Source: Candidatus Scotarchaeum otlingeri (GTDB lineage: Archaea > Thermoproteota > Nitrososphaeria > Geothermarchaeales > JDFR-13). From it: a DNA stretch of 64,000 nucleotides. How positions within the stretch are numbered: position 1 is the stretch's first letter; every line of letters begins with the position of its first letter. The notes beneath the pieces were generated by a model. That model ran no database searches, was not told the DNA's origin, and was given only the letters and a program-made list of their open reading frames with translations. The position numbers and the translations under genes are program-made. The stretch lies in the NCBI GenBank assembly GCA_002011075.2, contig MTMA02000006.1:217842-281841 (forward strand). The letters are read 5' to 3'. This document shows positions 1 to 9,423 of this stretch, in pieces.

Positions 1-27
1 TTATTAGGTTAAATAGGGTAAGCTATA

Positions 28-2769
28 ATGAAAAGCCAATTTACAATTGATCCAGAAGAGTTTAATATCGAATTTATGAAGCAGCATGATTATATTAGGA
101 AAAAATGTGTAGTATGCGGAACATATTTCTGGACTAATGATCATGATAGGAATAACTGTGGAGAGCCGCCCTGTTCCCCCTATACCTTCCTGAAGAAACC
201 CCCTACCAGAAAAAGGTATAATGTTTCAGAGATGCGAAAGGAATTTATATCGTTCTTTGAAGAAAACGGTCATAAGCCTATTAATCCATATCCTGTAGTT
301 TCAAGGTGGAGAGACGACTTATTAATTACGATCGCCTCGATAGCTGATTTTCAGCCCTACGTAACCACAGGTATTTCAGACCCACCAGCAAATCCACTGG
401 TAATTAGCCAACCATGCCTACGATTCGAAGATATCCAAAACGTGGGGTTAACTGCTGGCAGACATTTAACAATATTCGAAATGGGTGGAGCACATGCATT
501 TAATAGACGCGACAAAAACATTATTTATTGGAAAGATGGCACGGTAGAGTATCATCATAGGTTTGCCGTAGATCATTTAGGGATAGATGAAGATAAGATC
601 ATTTATAAAGAACATTTTTGGGTTGGAGGCGGTAATGCAGGGCCAGATCTGGAAGGGATAATTGAGGGATTAGAGGTTTCCACACTTGTTTTCATGATGT
701 ATAGTATTGTAGATAACGAACTTATTGAGACTCCTATATTAACCGTTGATACCGGATATGGTATGGAGAGGTGGGCCTGGCTTTCTACAGGGTCTCCCAC
801 AGCTTTCCATACTATATATGGAGATCTGGCTGTTGATATCGCTAATTGGGCGGATATCGATTTGAAAGAAGACATTATTTATATGGATACACTGTATTCG
901 GGTGGGTATAGCTACGATAACATTGATAATGTAAATAGTATAAGAAGGAAATTAGCTGAAAGCACAGGCTATAGCCCTATTGAGCTTATTAACAAGATGA
1001 ACATTCTAAATGAGTTGTATGCCGTTTTGGACCATTCCAAAGCCTCTATATTTCTTATTAAAGATGGTGCTATGCCTTCTAATGTCAAAGAAGGATACTT
1101 GACTAGGCTATTACTTAGAAGAATGTTTAGGATTATGGAAAAGAATAATATAATTGAGTACCTCGATAGATTGATTAGCAAACAAATTGATATTTGGGGG
1201 AAAGATTTTAAGGAGATTACCGAGTCCCGAGATATAATTTTTGAAGTTATAGAATTAGAATATAAAAAATATAGTGAGACACTAACAAAGGGATCCGCAC
1301 TAATAGAAAATATAATCAGAAAAAAGGGAGAATTAACGGTAGATGACCTTATCGTACTATATGACTCGCATGGTCTACCCCCAGATTATGTTGTTGACGT
1401 GGCTAGAAAACATAATATAAATATAAATGTCCCTAAAGATTTTCATTCTCAAGTTGCTAAGAGGCATCAATCAGCTGAGACAAAAATAAAGGAGAAAATC
1501 AAGTTCTTTGATAAGGAATATGATACGAAGCGATTATACTATGAAAAACCATATCAAAGTAAGATGCTGGCCAAGGTACTGGCGATAAAAGATAATATGG
1601 TTATTCTTGATAGAACAGTATTCTATCCTCAGGGAGGCGGCCAAATTGGCGATTCAGGATTTATTGTAATTAATGATAATAAGTGGCGTGTTATAGAGAC
1701 ACAGCTTATAGATAATAATATTGTTCATATACTCGAGGATACTGTTGAAGGAAAAATAAATGTGGGTGATAAAGTAAAGGGGTATGTCGATTGGGATAGA
1801 CGGTTATCGCTTATGCGGCATCATACAGCGACTCATATACTACTAGGAGCTATTAAAAGAGTTTTGGGGTCCCATATTTGGCAAGCGGGGGCCGAGAAAC
1901 GTCCAGATCAGGCGCGTCTCGACATTACCCATTACAAATCTATATCTACTGAGGAGTTGCGCGAAATAGAACGGCTGGCTAATGATATTATTGCTAAAGG
2001 TATAGATGTCACCCCGGTTTGGATGGAACGTGGGCAGGCTGAACTTGAGTTTGGAGCACAGATATATCAAGGTGGCGTTGTCCCAGGTAAGTATGTTAGA
2101 GTTATCAAGATAAGCGATTGGGATGTTGAGGCGTGTGGTGGAGTACATGTATCTAACACTAGGGAGGTCATGAGTATCAAGATTATCGGTACTGAGAAGA
2201 TTCATGAAGGAGTTATAAGAATTACATATAAAGCTGGTATAGAGGCCTTTAAGCATTACCAAGAAATTTATAATATAATAAGTAGTATACATGCTGAATT
2301 AGGCGGTGAAATAAACACACTTCCAGATAAAGTGAGGGTACTACATAAAGAGGTTAAGCAACTAAAAGATCAGGTCAAGGCATTAAAAGGTATGCTTAGG
2401 AGATATAGAAGTAAAGAGTTATACGATAAGGCTATTGAAATTGATAGCGTTAAGGTACTGTGCTCGGTAGAAGAATCGATTGATGATGTCATTGCAATAG
2501 GTGAGGCTCTGGAAGAATCCTATAACGATATGGTTTATCTCGGTATCGCGTACTCAGGAAGAGGATTTAATATCTCGATATTTGTAGGTAAGTTGCTAAG
2601 ATCAAAAGGGTTATCCGCCGCCGATATAGGAAAATACATATTGACAGAATACAAGGGAGGTGGAAAAGGGGATCCTAGATATTTTAGGCTTGGGGGCGTA
2701 GGAAAGCCCAATATAGATACTATTCGGAGCATGGTGTTGGATTATGTCAAATCCAGTAAGATCCGCTAA
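28..2769 (+). CDS. alaS: Alanyl-tRNA synthetase (archaeal type)
   Basis: Charges tRNA-Ala in the cytoplasm and hydrolyses mischarged Ser/Gly-tRNA. The 913-residue protein has the archaeal N-terminal zinc-binding extension (CVVCG near residue 28, further Cys near 44-49). The class II catalytic core follows (FEDIQNVGLTAGRHLTIFEM near 132-151). The editing domain has the metal-binding HHTATH motif near residue 599 and CGGVH near 704. A short coiled-coil/C-Ala region ends the protein. Length is normal for the family. The stop overlaps the start of leuS by 26 bases, which implies co-transcription and coupled translation. Only 27 bases lie upstream, so promoter and operon start are not visible. Assignment is secure. 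Confidence 0.97.
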   Translation: MKSQFTIDPEEFNIEFMKQHDYIRKKCVVCGTYFWTNDHDRNNCGEPPCSPYTFLKKPPTRKRYNVSEMRKEFISFFEENGHKPINPYPVVSRWRDDLLITIASIADFQPYVTTGISDPPANPLVISQPCLRFEDIQNVGLTAGRHLTIFEMGGAHAFNRRDKNIIYWKDGTVEYHHRFAVDHLGIDEDKIIYKEHFWVGGGNAGPDLEGIIEGLEVSTLVFMMYSIVDNELIETPILTVDTGYGMERWAWLSTGSPTAFHTIYGDLAVDIANWADIDLKEDIIYMDTLYSGGYSYDNIDNVNSIRRKLAESTGYSPIELINKMNILNELYAVLDHSKASIFLIKDGAMPSNVKEGYLTRLLLRRMFRIMEKNNIIEYLDRLISKQIDIWGKDFKEITESRDIIFEVIELEYKKYSETLTKGSALIENIIRKKGELTVDDLIVLYDSHGLPPDYVVDVARKHNININVPKDFHSQVAKRHQSAETKIKEKIKFFDKEYDTKRLYYEKPYQSKMLAKVLAIKDNMVILDRTVFYPQGGGQIGDSGFIVINDNKWRVIETQLIDNNIVHILEDTVEGKINVGDKVKGYVDWDRRLSLMRHHTATHILLGAIKRVLGSHIWQAGAEKRPDQARLDITHYKSISTEELREIERLANDIIAKGIDVTPVWMERGQAELEFGAQIYQGGVVPGKYVRVIKISDWDVEACGGVHVSNTREVMSIKIIGTEKIHEGVIRITYKAGIEAFKHYQEIYNIISSIHAELGGEINTLPDKVRVLHKEVKQLKDQVKALKGMLRRYRSKELYDKAIEIDSVKVLCSVEESIDDVIAIGEALEESYNDMVYLGIAYSGRGFNISIFVGKLLRSKGLSAADIGKYILTEYKGGGKGDPRYFRLGGVGKPNIDTIRSMVLDYVKSSKIR

Positions 2770-5644
2770 AGAAAGAGAAAAATATTGGATGAATAGATGG
2801 CTAGATGAAGGTATATTCAACGCTGAACCTGATCCATCTAAACCAAAATTCTTTATAACTTTCCCATTTCCCTATATGAATGGGTCTTTGCATTTAGGAC
2901 ATGCATATACAAGCACAAGGTTGGATGTTATAGCGAGATATAAAAGGCTAAAGGGATATAATGTTCTATTTCCGTGGGCGTGGCACTGGACAGGCGAGGC
3001 CGTCATGGGTATATGCCATAGAATTCAGGACGGGGATCAGGAGGTAATCAAACGATTAATCGAGTTGGATGGTGTTCCAAGGGAAGAGATAGAGAAGTTT
3101 AAAGATCCCATATATTTAGTTAAATTTTTTACCAAAAGAGGTAAAGAAGATATCAAAAGAATAGGTCATAGTATCGACTGGAGAAGGGAGTTTCATACAT
3201 CACACTTACATCCGCTATTCACTAAATTTATCGAGTGGCAGATCCGGAAACTATACGATAATGGATATATTACTAAGGGACCGTATCCCGTTGTCTGGTG
3301 TCCAAGAGACGAAAGTCCAACTGGTGACCATGATAGACTTATAGGGGAGGGAATTAGGCCTGAAGAATATACAATAATAAAATTCAAGTTGATTGACGAA
3401 GACCTATATCTGGTAGCCGCGACATTTAGGCCAGAAACAATATTTGGTACAACCAATGTTTGGCTACATCCCGATCTAGAATATGCTATAGCCGACGTAG
3501 ATGGAGAGAAATGGCTTATAAGTGAAGAGGCGGCTAACAAACTAACTCAGCAATTAAAAAGAATAAATATATTAAAGAAGGTGAAAGGCAGCAACCTAAT
3601 AGGTAGATTTGTAAATGTTCCACTCATCAATAGGATAGTACCTATCTTACCCGCTGAGTTTGTTGACCCTTCAATAGCCACGGGCGTAGTATATAGTGTA
3701 CCAGCCCATGCACCATACGACTGGCTTGCCCTAAAAGAATTAAAAGACAATGTTTTGTCACTAGATCCCGCTTTGAGAAACATTGTGAATACACTGTATC
3801 CGATATCAATAATTAAAGTCGATGGATTTGGGGAATACCCCGCTGTAGAGATTTGTGAGAAAATGGGTATAACAAGCCAAAGGGATGAACGTGCTGAAGA
3901 AGCGACACATGAAATCTACGTCAAAGAGTTCCATACAGGGATTATGAAAGATAACTGTATCGGAGTTCCAGGCATGCCGGTAAGTGAGGCAAAGGAAGTT
4001 GTAAAGAATATGCTCATTAATAAGGGCCTTGGGGATTCCATGTATGATTTACCCGAGAAAGTAGTATGTAGATGTGGCACTAGATGTATAGTTCGAATTA
4101 TTAAGGACCAGTGGTCTCTCAAATATTCCGACGAAAATTGGAAAGCAAAAGCTAAGAAAGCAATTGAAGGCATGCATTTTTTCCCTCCAGAATTAAAGTC
4201 TCTAATGATCCACTACATAGATTGGTATCATGATTGGCCATGTACACGTAAAACAGGATTGGGAACGCCTTTTCCCTATAGTAGAGAATGGATAGTTGAG
4301 ACCTTAACTGATTCAACAATCTATATGGCTTTTTATGTTATAAGCAAGTACTATAATAAAGGTTCAATAAATCCTGAACAGGTAGATGACTTATTCTTTG
4401 ATTATGTATTATTGGGTAGGGGTAGGGAATCTGATTTGGAAAAGGCTGGTTATAATATCGGTCTTCTAAAGGAAATTAGAGACGAGTTTTTGTACTGGTA
4501 TCCTGTAGATCTACGTCTTTCAGGAAAAGATTTGATAAGCAATCATCTAACCTTTTTCATTTTTCATCATGTAGCGATCTTTCCTGAGAAACATTGGCCA
4601 AGGTCAATAGCTGCTAATGGCTTTATACAGTTAGAGGGCGAACCGATGTCTAAATCAACAGGAAACTTCATATCTTTAAGAGATATAGTTGATATCTACG
4701 GAGCGGATGCAACTAGATTGACACTTGCATTGGGTGCTGACGATATGGAAGACCCTAATTTCAAAAGAAGTGATGTTGCGTGGTACAAGGCTAAGATAGA
4801 GTGGATTCCGCAGTTTATAAAGAATATTAAAGATATGGCGGTGGATAAAGAACCTGATCATTATGAACGTGTTATAATATCAAAGCTGTATATGAAAGTA
4901 AAGGAAATAGAAGAGTCGTTGGAAAAGCTGAGGGTCGCTGCAGCTGGAAGGGCGGTCTTCAATGATATGCCTAATCTATTTAAAGAGTATCTTAATCTCA
5001 CCGGTAAGCCCTCGAAAAGAGTAGTAGAAAATTTTGTGGACATTTGGATACGGCTATTGTCTCTATATATCCCATTTATCTCTGAAGAAATATGGAATAG
5101 AGTATTGAAGAAGGAAGGATATGTATCCCTATCCAAATGGCCAAGCATCGACCTATCCAGGGTTTCTGAAACCGACCTGTTGATCGAAAAATATGCAGTT
5201 AGTGTTTTGGAGGATATCAAATCCATTTTGAAGGTGATTAAGATAGAAGCCAAGACTGTACGTGTATATATACCTCAGGACTGGAAGTGGAAAATATATC
5301 ATCTAATTTCTGAGTACTATAGCGAAAAGAGAAAACCAAACATAGCGAAAATAATCGACCACATAACTGAACAATACAAAAAGGTGGATAAAGCTGATGT
5401 TGCTAGAACTGCCAAAGAAATTATCAAGCTCTGGTTCTCAGATTATACATCACTCAGAGATATAAAGAAGATAATCTCTGATTCAGAATCTGAATTTAAG
5501 ATATTCAAATCAAATGTATCGGAATATATCCGTAGAAAGCTTAATTTAGAGGTGGAGGTATATACAGAAAAAGAGGCTTATCCCGAAGATAAATATAAGG
5601 CAACCCGTTCATTGCCATTAAAACCCGCATATGTGATAACCTAA
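2744..5644 (+). CDS. leuS: Leucyl-tRNA synthetase (archaeal/eukaryotic type)
   Basis: Class I synthetase that charges tRNA-Leu. The HIGH-type motif reads PYMNGSLHLGHAYTS near residues 44-58, and the KMSKS-type motif reads GEPMSKSTGNF near 638. The inserted CP1 editing domain has the Thr-rich segment TFRPETIFGTTNVW near 227. At 966 residues it has the archaeal length. The ATG chosen lies inside the end of alaS in another frame (26-base overlap), and the family N-terminus begins at about this place. It is followed after one base by the DUF434 gene, so the three form one operon. No odd features were seen. Confidence 0.97.
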   Translation: MSNPVRSAKEREKYWMNRWLDEGIFNAEPDPSKPKFFITFPFPYMNGSLHLGHAYTSTRLDVIARYKRLKGYNVLFPWAWHWTGEAVMGICHRIQDGDQEVIKRLIELDGVPREEIEKFKDPIYLVKFFTKRGKEDIKRIGHSIDWRREFHTSHLHPLFTKFIEWQIRKLYDNGYITKGPYPVVWCPRDESPTGDHDRLIGEGIRPEEYTIIKFKLIDEDLYLVAATFRPETIFGTTNVWLHPDLEYAIADVDGEKWLISEEAANKLTQQLKRINILKKVKGSNLIGRFVNVPLINRIVPILPAEFVDPSIATGVVYSVPAHAPYDWLALKELKDNVLSLDPALRNIVNTLYPISIIKVDGFGEYPAVEICEKMGITSQRDERAEEATHEIYVKEFHTGIMKDNCIGVPGMPVSEAKEVVKNMLINKGLGDSMYDLPEKVVCRCGTRCIVRIIKDQWSLKYSDENWKAKAKKAIEGMHFFPPELKSLMIHYIDWYHDWPCTRKTGLGTPFPYSREWIVETLTDSTIYMAFYVISKYYNKGSINPEQVDDLFFDYVLLGRGRESDLEKAGYNIGLLKEIRDEFLYWYPVDLRLSGKDLISNHLTFFIFHHVAIFPEKHWPRSIAANGFIQLEGEPMSKSTGNFISLRDIVDIYGADATRLTLALGADDMEDPNFKRSDVAWYKAKIEWIPQFIKNIKDMAVDKEPDHYERVIISKLYMKVKEIEESLEKLRVAAAGRAVFNDMPNLFKEYLNLTGKPSKRVVENFVDIWIRLLSLYIPFISEEIWNRVLKKEGYVSLSKWPSIDLSRVSETDLLIEKYAVSVLEDIKSILKVIKIEAKTVRVYIPQDWKWKIYHLISEYYSEKRKPNIAKIIDHITEQYKKVDKADVARTAKEIIKLWFSDYTSLRDIKKIISDSESEFKIFKSNVSEYIRRKLNLEVEVYTEKEAYPEDKYKATRSLPLKPAYVIT

Positions 5645-5645
5645 A

Positions 5646-6350
5646 ATGCTGTATTTATCTCCCGTAGAAAAAGAGTTGTCTGAAGCCGCTGTTGACTATT
5701 TATATCTATTAGAAAGAGGCTATACCAGAAGTGTTGCGCTTAAAACCGTCTCTAACAGATATGGATTGGACAAGGACAGACAGATGGCTATTTATAGATC
5801 TATACATCCCCTTAAATTGTCGCTCAAGGTACACAGAAAATCTCTGAAAAGCAGTGAACTTTCAAGGCATAGGTTAGGAATAGACTGGTATAATGTATTT
5901 ATTACTGTAAATAGCGGTCTCACCGATAACCCTCTTTATCTAGGCACCGATGGATTTATACGGGATATACGAGGAATTCATGGTAAAATAAATATGTTAA
6001 GCGAAACGGATATTACAATAGAATGTATAACTAAGTACCTGCAGAAAAGTAAGCCCCGCGGAGTAAAGGTATTTCTTGAAAAAAATATTAGTTGGAGTGG
6101 TGAAATGAAACAAAGAATATCAAATGTATTTTTTAATTATGATATTCAGGTCGATTCTATTTTACTAACAAAAACGGTGGATAAAGATATGATTTCAGAA
6201 GAATTGGTAATTGCATCAAGCGACTCTGTATTACTCAATAAAGCTTGCAGAGTTTTTGACTTAGCAAGAGCAGCGCTTGATAACTATGAAGGGAATATTA
6301 TCTTATACTATTTTCCAATAGTGGCCACATATCCTGCTCTCTGGATATAG
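5646..6350 (+). CDS. DUF434/DUF5616 family protein of unknown function
   Basis: A 234-residue soluble protein. The N-terminal ~55 residues (LSPVEKELSEAAVDYLYLLE, then a run ending in GLDKDRQM) match my memory of the archaeal DUF434 module. That module usually precedes a conserved C-terminal domain (DUF5616) with nuclease-like alternating strands; here WYNVFITVNSGL, LGTDGFIRDIRG and VKVFLEKNISWSG are the recognisable blocks. Acidic residues in those blocks could bind metal, but no catalytic motif can be assigned. It follows leuS by one base and is probably the last gene of the alaS-leuS transcript. No biochemical function is known to me for the family; a role linked to RNA is only suggested by context. 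Confidence 0.75.
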   Translation: MLYLSPVEKELSEAAVDYLYLLERGYTRSVALKTVSNRYGLDKDRQMAIYRSIHPLKLSLKVHRKSLKSSELSRHRLGIDWYNVFITVNSGLTDNPLYLGTDGFIRDIRGIHGKINMLSETDITIECITKYLQKSKPRGVKVFLEKNISWSGEMKQRISNVFFNYDIQVDSILLTKTVDKDMISEELVIASSDSVLLNKACRVFDLARAALDNYEGNIILYYFPIVATYPALWI

Positions 6351-6507
6351 CTTCATTTAACCCTCATACATTTTCTTTTTCTACCCTATTGTTTCTTGAT
6401 TGTGATCGACTTAGATACATGTGAACCCACTACTATTATGTTATCTCCAATGCATCTTCAGTCACTTATAGATTCTAGGTGGCATGGCGTTCTAGAGATT
6501 CAAAAAT

Positions 6508-6524
6508 TAAAATTTAAAAAGGTT
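6508..6524 (+). promoter_or_regulatory. Probable TATA/BRE promoter of tRNA-Arg
   Basis: An A/T-only run (aattaaaatttaaaaagg) is centred about 28 bases before the first base of the tRNA. This is the expected spacing for an archaeal TATA box when the transcript starts at or just before the tRNA 5' end. The rest of 6351-6544 holds no gene I can support. Confidence 0.5.
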
Positions 6525-6544
6525 ATTTATTTCTATAGGTGTGT

Positions 6545-6662
6545 GCGGCCGTCGCCTAGCCAGGATAAAAGTGTTTTCCTATAGGCACCGGCCTTCTATA
6601 TATAAATGGATGGAGATGAGGAAAGCCGGGGATCGGGGGTTCAAATCCCCCCGGCCGCGCCA
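6545..6662 (+). tRNA. tRNA-Arg(TCT) with two introns (D-loop and 37/38)
   Basis: The acceptor stem gcggccg (6545-6551) pairs with cggccgc (6652-6658), followed by discriminator G and an encoded CCA (6660-6662). The T-arm is ggggg-ttcaaat-ccccc. The anticodon stem ccggc (6588-6592) pairs with gccgg (6625-6629), and the loop reads C-T-TCT-A. Between A37 (6598) and A38 (6624) sits a 25-base intron at the canonical position. The D-stem gcct (6554-6557) pairs with aggc (6583-6586), but the loop is about 15 bases too long: after AGCCAGGAT there is extra sequence (within 6567-6582) that folds on itself through aaa/ttt and agga/tcct. That is best read as a second intron at about position 20/21. Removing both gives an ordinary archaeal tRNA-Arg. 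Exact splice points within the A-run are ambiguous by one base. Confidence 0.9.
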
Positions 6663-6681
6663 TTCATGTTATCGTACTTTC

Positions 6682-7098
6682 TTAAAATGTCCTTGATAAT
6701 TCTGCTAAGGGGTGTCCTAGGCAATGTATCTTAAATTCTTTATACCACCCAAAAGGCGCCCTATGAGAATTAACTCCTTTTTGCTCTAACTTTCTATGAA
6801 TCATTCTAAGTAACCGTATAGCATTATTAGGTTTTTCTAGCTTATTAGAGAGGTGGGCATATGGATATATAACTACACTTTCGGCCTTTACCTTCTGCAT
6901 TATATCCATTATGTCATTAATGAAGGCACCAAGTATCTCGTCCCGTCTATTGAAATCTCCTTGTTCTACAGTTATAAAAGTCACCAATGTATTGTGAAAT
7001 ATTTTTTCTGTGGGTTCCGCCTCCTCCGCTATATCTATCTTAACTTTCTCCCTAGGTTTATATAGGAATTCTCTTGAATGAATATATAATACCCTCAT
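6682..7098 (-). CDS. Stand-alone archaeal threonyl-tRNA synthetase editing domain
   Basis: A 138-residue protein consisting only of the archaeal ThrRS N-terminal editing domain, which has a D-aminoacyl-tRNA deacylase-like fold and clears Ser mischarged onto tRNA-Thr. The diagnostic blocks are the start MRVLYIHSREF and the end FGWYKEFKIHCLGHPLAELS; in full-length archaeal ThrRS the latter ends the editing domain before the catalytic core. Here a stop follows within three residues of that block. No catalytic or anticodon-binding domain follows; downstream is tRNA-Arg on the other strand. ATG at 7098 is preferred to GTG three codons upstream because the domain normally starts MRVL. It is divergent from the gene at 7150. 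It is likely a trans-editing factor, or the editing partner of a ThrRS elsewhere that lacks this domain. Confidence 0.85.
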   Translation of the reverse strand: MRVLYIHSREFLYKPREKVKIDIAEEAEPTEKIFHNTLVTFITVEQGDFNRRDEILGAFINDIMDIMQKVKAESVVIYPYAHLSNKLEKPNNAIRLLRMIHRKLEQKGVNSHRAPFGWYKEFKIHCLGHPLAELSRTF

Positions 7099-7149
7099 AT
7101 GTTTCACTGAAAAAAATATTATGTTTCAAGGCTTATATCTAATTTAGCC

Positions 7150-8403
7150 ATGAATAATATAGTGCTCTTTGAAGATGGATATATTCGAAATATGAGTCCA
7201 TTTATATATTCTAGATACACGGGAGATATATATATCGGGGGGTTAACAAATTTAGAAAGGATTAAAAATATAATTCATCTAGAAGAAATCATAGATAAAA
7301 TCTATGTAGAATGCAGAGAACACCTTAAAGAATACGTAATGAGAGACTTGGAGGTTTCTTTATATGAGTATAAGTTTAATGATGAATTTATAGGTCTAAA
7401 CTCATTATTGTGTGAACCTCTCGATACCATAATCAATATGATCAAATTACTTGCTGCCTCAAATAATACTGTTTTTATATCTCGAGGGAGGATTATAGGG
7501 TTTAACGCTTCGAAAGATAACGTTGATATTTTACTTGAGGAAGCAAAGCGGGGGAAGATACGAAAAAAGATAATTAGTGAGGCCAGCATCAAGATCAAGG
7601 AAATTAAGGCGGAGCTAATAACATTTCCATGGGATATCATATATTCTATGGATAGGCTGATTACAAGGGAGGCGCCGCTTTACGCAAGAATAATGCAACT
7701 TTCAGAAAATAGGAAGTCTGGAAAGCATAGACTTTATAGTTCAGAAAAACTTTCTAGTGATAAAATATTTGTTGATTGTTCCAGAGGACCAATAGTTATC
7801 GAGAGCGATGTTGATATACATCCATATAGTATACTAAGAGGTCCACTATGGATTAAGGATGGGGCAAAGATATTATCCACGAAGGTAATCGGTCCGGCTG
7901 TTGTAGGTCGAGTATCAAAGATTGGCGCTGAGCTCGACTATTCTCTACTGGATGACTTTAGTAATATGGCGCATAGTGGCTTCTTAGGCCACTCCTATGT
8001 TGGTAGATGGGTAAATGTAGGTGCAGGAACTGTATTTTCTGATCTTAAGAATACATATGGATTAGTAAAGATGAATATAAATGGCTCGGTTATTTCTTCA
8101 GGGAAGATTAAATTAGGTGCTTTCATTTCGGATTATGCAAAAATTGCAATTGGCACGATGATTTATAGTGGTAAATGGGTAGGTATTTCTTCTCATGTAT
8201 ATAATATTGTCGATAGAGATGTTCCCTCTTTCACTATATGGCGAAAAAACAATTTCGAAGAATTAAGAATAGAGAAGGCAATAGATATTCAGTCTAGAAT
8301 GTTTAATAGAAGAGGAATAAAACAGAGGAATTATCATATAAAATTATTAAAGTATTTATTCGAGATAACAAAAAATGATAGGGCTAATTTAATAAATAGT
8401 TGA
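7150..8403 (+). CDS. GlmU-like sugar-1-P nucleotidyltransferase/acetyltransferase family protein
   Basis: A 417-residue protein. The first ~200 residues follow the atypical GlmU pattern known mainly from Bacteroidetes (opening NIVLFEDGYIRNMSPF, then YSRYTGDIYIGGLT). The C-terminal ~200 residues form a left-handed beta-helix of hexapeptide repeats, containing GHSYVGRWVNVGAGTVFSDL and later GAFISDYAKIAIGTMIYSGK. Proteins of this type are proposed to make UDP-GlcNAc from glucosamine-1-phosphate; whether both activities are present cannot be told, and the canonical bacterial GlmU signature loop is absent. It precedes a polyprenyl-phosphate sugar-phosphate transferase by 27 bases, which fits supply of the nucleotide sugar that enzyme uses. 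Family assignment is good, substrate is inferred. Confidence 0.75.
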   Translation: MNNIVLFEDGYIRNMSPFIYSRYTGDIYIGGLTNLERIKNIIHLEEIIDKIYVECREHLKEYVMRDLEVSLYEYKFNDEFIGLNSLLCEPLDTIINMIKLLAASNNTVFISRGRIIGFNASKDNVDILLEEAKRGKIRKKIISEASIKIKEIKAELITFPWDIIYSMDRLITREAPLYARIMQLSENRKSGKHRLYSSEKLSSDKIFVDCSRGPIVIESDVDIHPYSILRGPLWIKDGAKILSTKVIGPAVVGRVSKIGAELDYSLLDDFSNMAHSGFLGHSYVGRWVNVGAGTVFSDLKNTYGLVKMNINGSVISSGKIKLGAFISDYAKIAIGTMIYSGKWVGISSHVYNIVDRDVPSFTIWRKNNFEELRIEKAIDIQSRMFNRRGIKQRNYHIKLLKYLFEITKNDRANLINS

Positions 8404-8430
8404 AGTGATAACAAGGGAGATGAAGCTGAA

Positions 8431-9423
8431 TTGACATGGATATTACCGGTCATAGTAACCATATCAGCCATACTATCAGTGATAGTAACATATATCTTAA
8501 TTTTAATCTTTAGAAAGATAGATATTACTGGCATAGACATATTTAAAATACATAGGCCTCGTATTCCCTCTAATGGCGGATTATCAGTTCCAATAACTGT
8601 TACGATTATAATGAGCATATTATTAATGCAAAACTTGGTGTCATTGAATTTCTTTCTTTCTATTGTTCTCTCATTAGCTATTATAACGATAATTGGACTG
8701 ATTGATGACTATATTGATCTCCCCGGTTTCTATAAGCCATTAGCAGCCATGTTTGCTGGGGTACCAATAGTTTTGTTTGCAGAATATGACTATCATTTCA
8801 AGATTATTCTAGGAGGCGGCTTCTCTATACCCATTATTTATCCATTAGCGATTCTTATAGCTATTAGCGTAACTTCAAACACTGTAAATATGCTTGATGT
8901 GATCAACGGCTCTGCAACATGGGGCGTATTTATCTCTCTTATAGCAGGTATGATATCATCTATTATTCTATCTTCTGATAAGGGTCTCCTACTATCTATA
9001 ATATTCTTGTCCTCATTAATGGGGGTGGTCATCTTTAATACATATCCCGCCAAAGTCTTCTTAGGCAACTCAGGATCATTATCAATGGGGTGTCTCCTTG
9101 GCATCCTCGCGATCCTTGGTGATATAGAACTTCCTGTAATGGTGGCCATGTTTCCCTTTATTCATAACTCATTCTTCTTTCTTTCACATGCCAAAAAATT
9201 CGTAGAACATAAAACACTGAATACTACAGTAACTTTTCTTAATGACAAAGGACTGATTGAGGATGCAAATAATCAGACAGCACCAATTACATTATTACGC
9301 TTCCTTGTCTCTGAAAAGCCCAAATCTGAATTGAGAGCACTTAGTGAAATGATAGTTATTTTTATCATATCCTCTGCGTTAGCTATTATAACGGCTTATC
9401 TAATGACCATGAAGGTGATGTGA
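8431..9423 (+). CDS. Polyprenyl-phosphate HexNAc-1-phosphate transferase (MraY/WecA/GPT family, glycosyltransferase 4)
   Basis: An integral membrane protein of 330 residues with about ten hydrophobic segments. It would transfer a sugar-1-phosphate, probably GlcNAc-1-P, from UDP to a dolichyl-type phosphate as the first step of N-glycan or surface-polymer assembly. Family motifs are visible: DDYIDL in the second cytoplasmic loop, NTVNMLDVINGSATWG in the third, and KVFLGNSGSLSMG, where the usual GD(S/T)GS reads GNSGS. A basic His-containing C-terminal loop (HAKKFVEHKT) matches the HxH region. The start is TTG at 8431; nearby ATGs are out of frame and AGGGAGA lies upstream. The stop overlaps the next gene by four bases. 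With the GlmU-like gene before it, it forms a glycan-initiation unit. Confidence 0.85.
   Translation: MTWILPVIVTISAILSVIVTYILILIFRKIDITGIDIFKIHRPRIPSNGGLSVPITVTIIMSILLMQNLVSLNFFLSIVLSLAIITIIGLIDDYIDLPGFYKPLAAMFAGVPIVLFAEYDYHFKIILGGGFSIPIIYPLAILIAISVTSNTVNMLDVINGSATWGVFISLIAGMISSIILSSDKGLLLSIIFLSSLMGVVIFNTYPAKVFLGNSGSLSMGCLLGILAILGDIELPVMVAMFPFIHNSFFFLSHAKKFVEHKTLNTTVTFLNDKGLIEDANNQTAPITLLRFLVSEKPKSELRALSEMIVIFIISSALAIITAYLMTMKVM

Noticed and set aside
6396-6584. 62-codon open frame before and into tRNA-Arg
   Set aside because: Overlaps the tRNA acceptor and D-arm, has no ribosome-binding site and no recognisable sequence.
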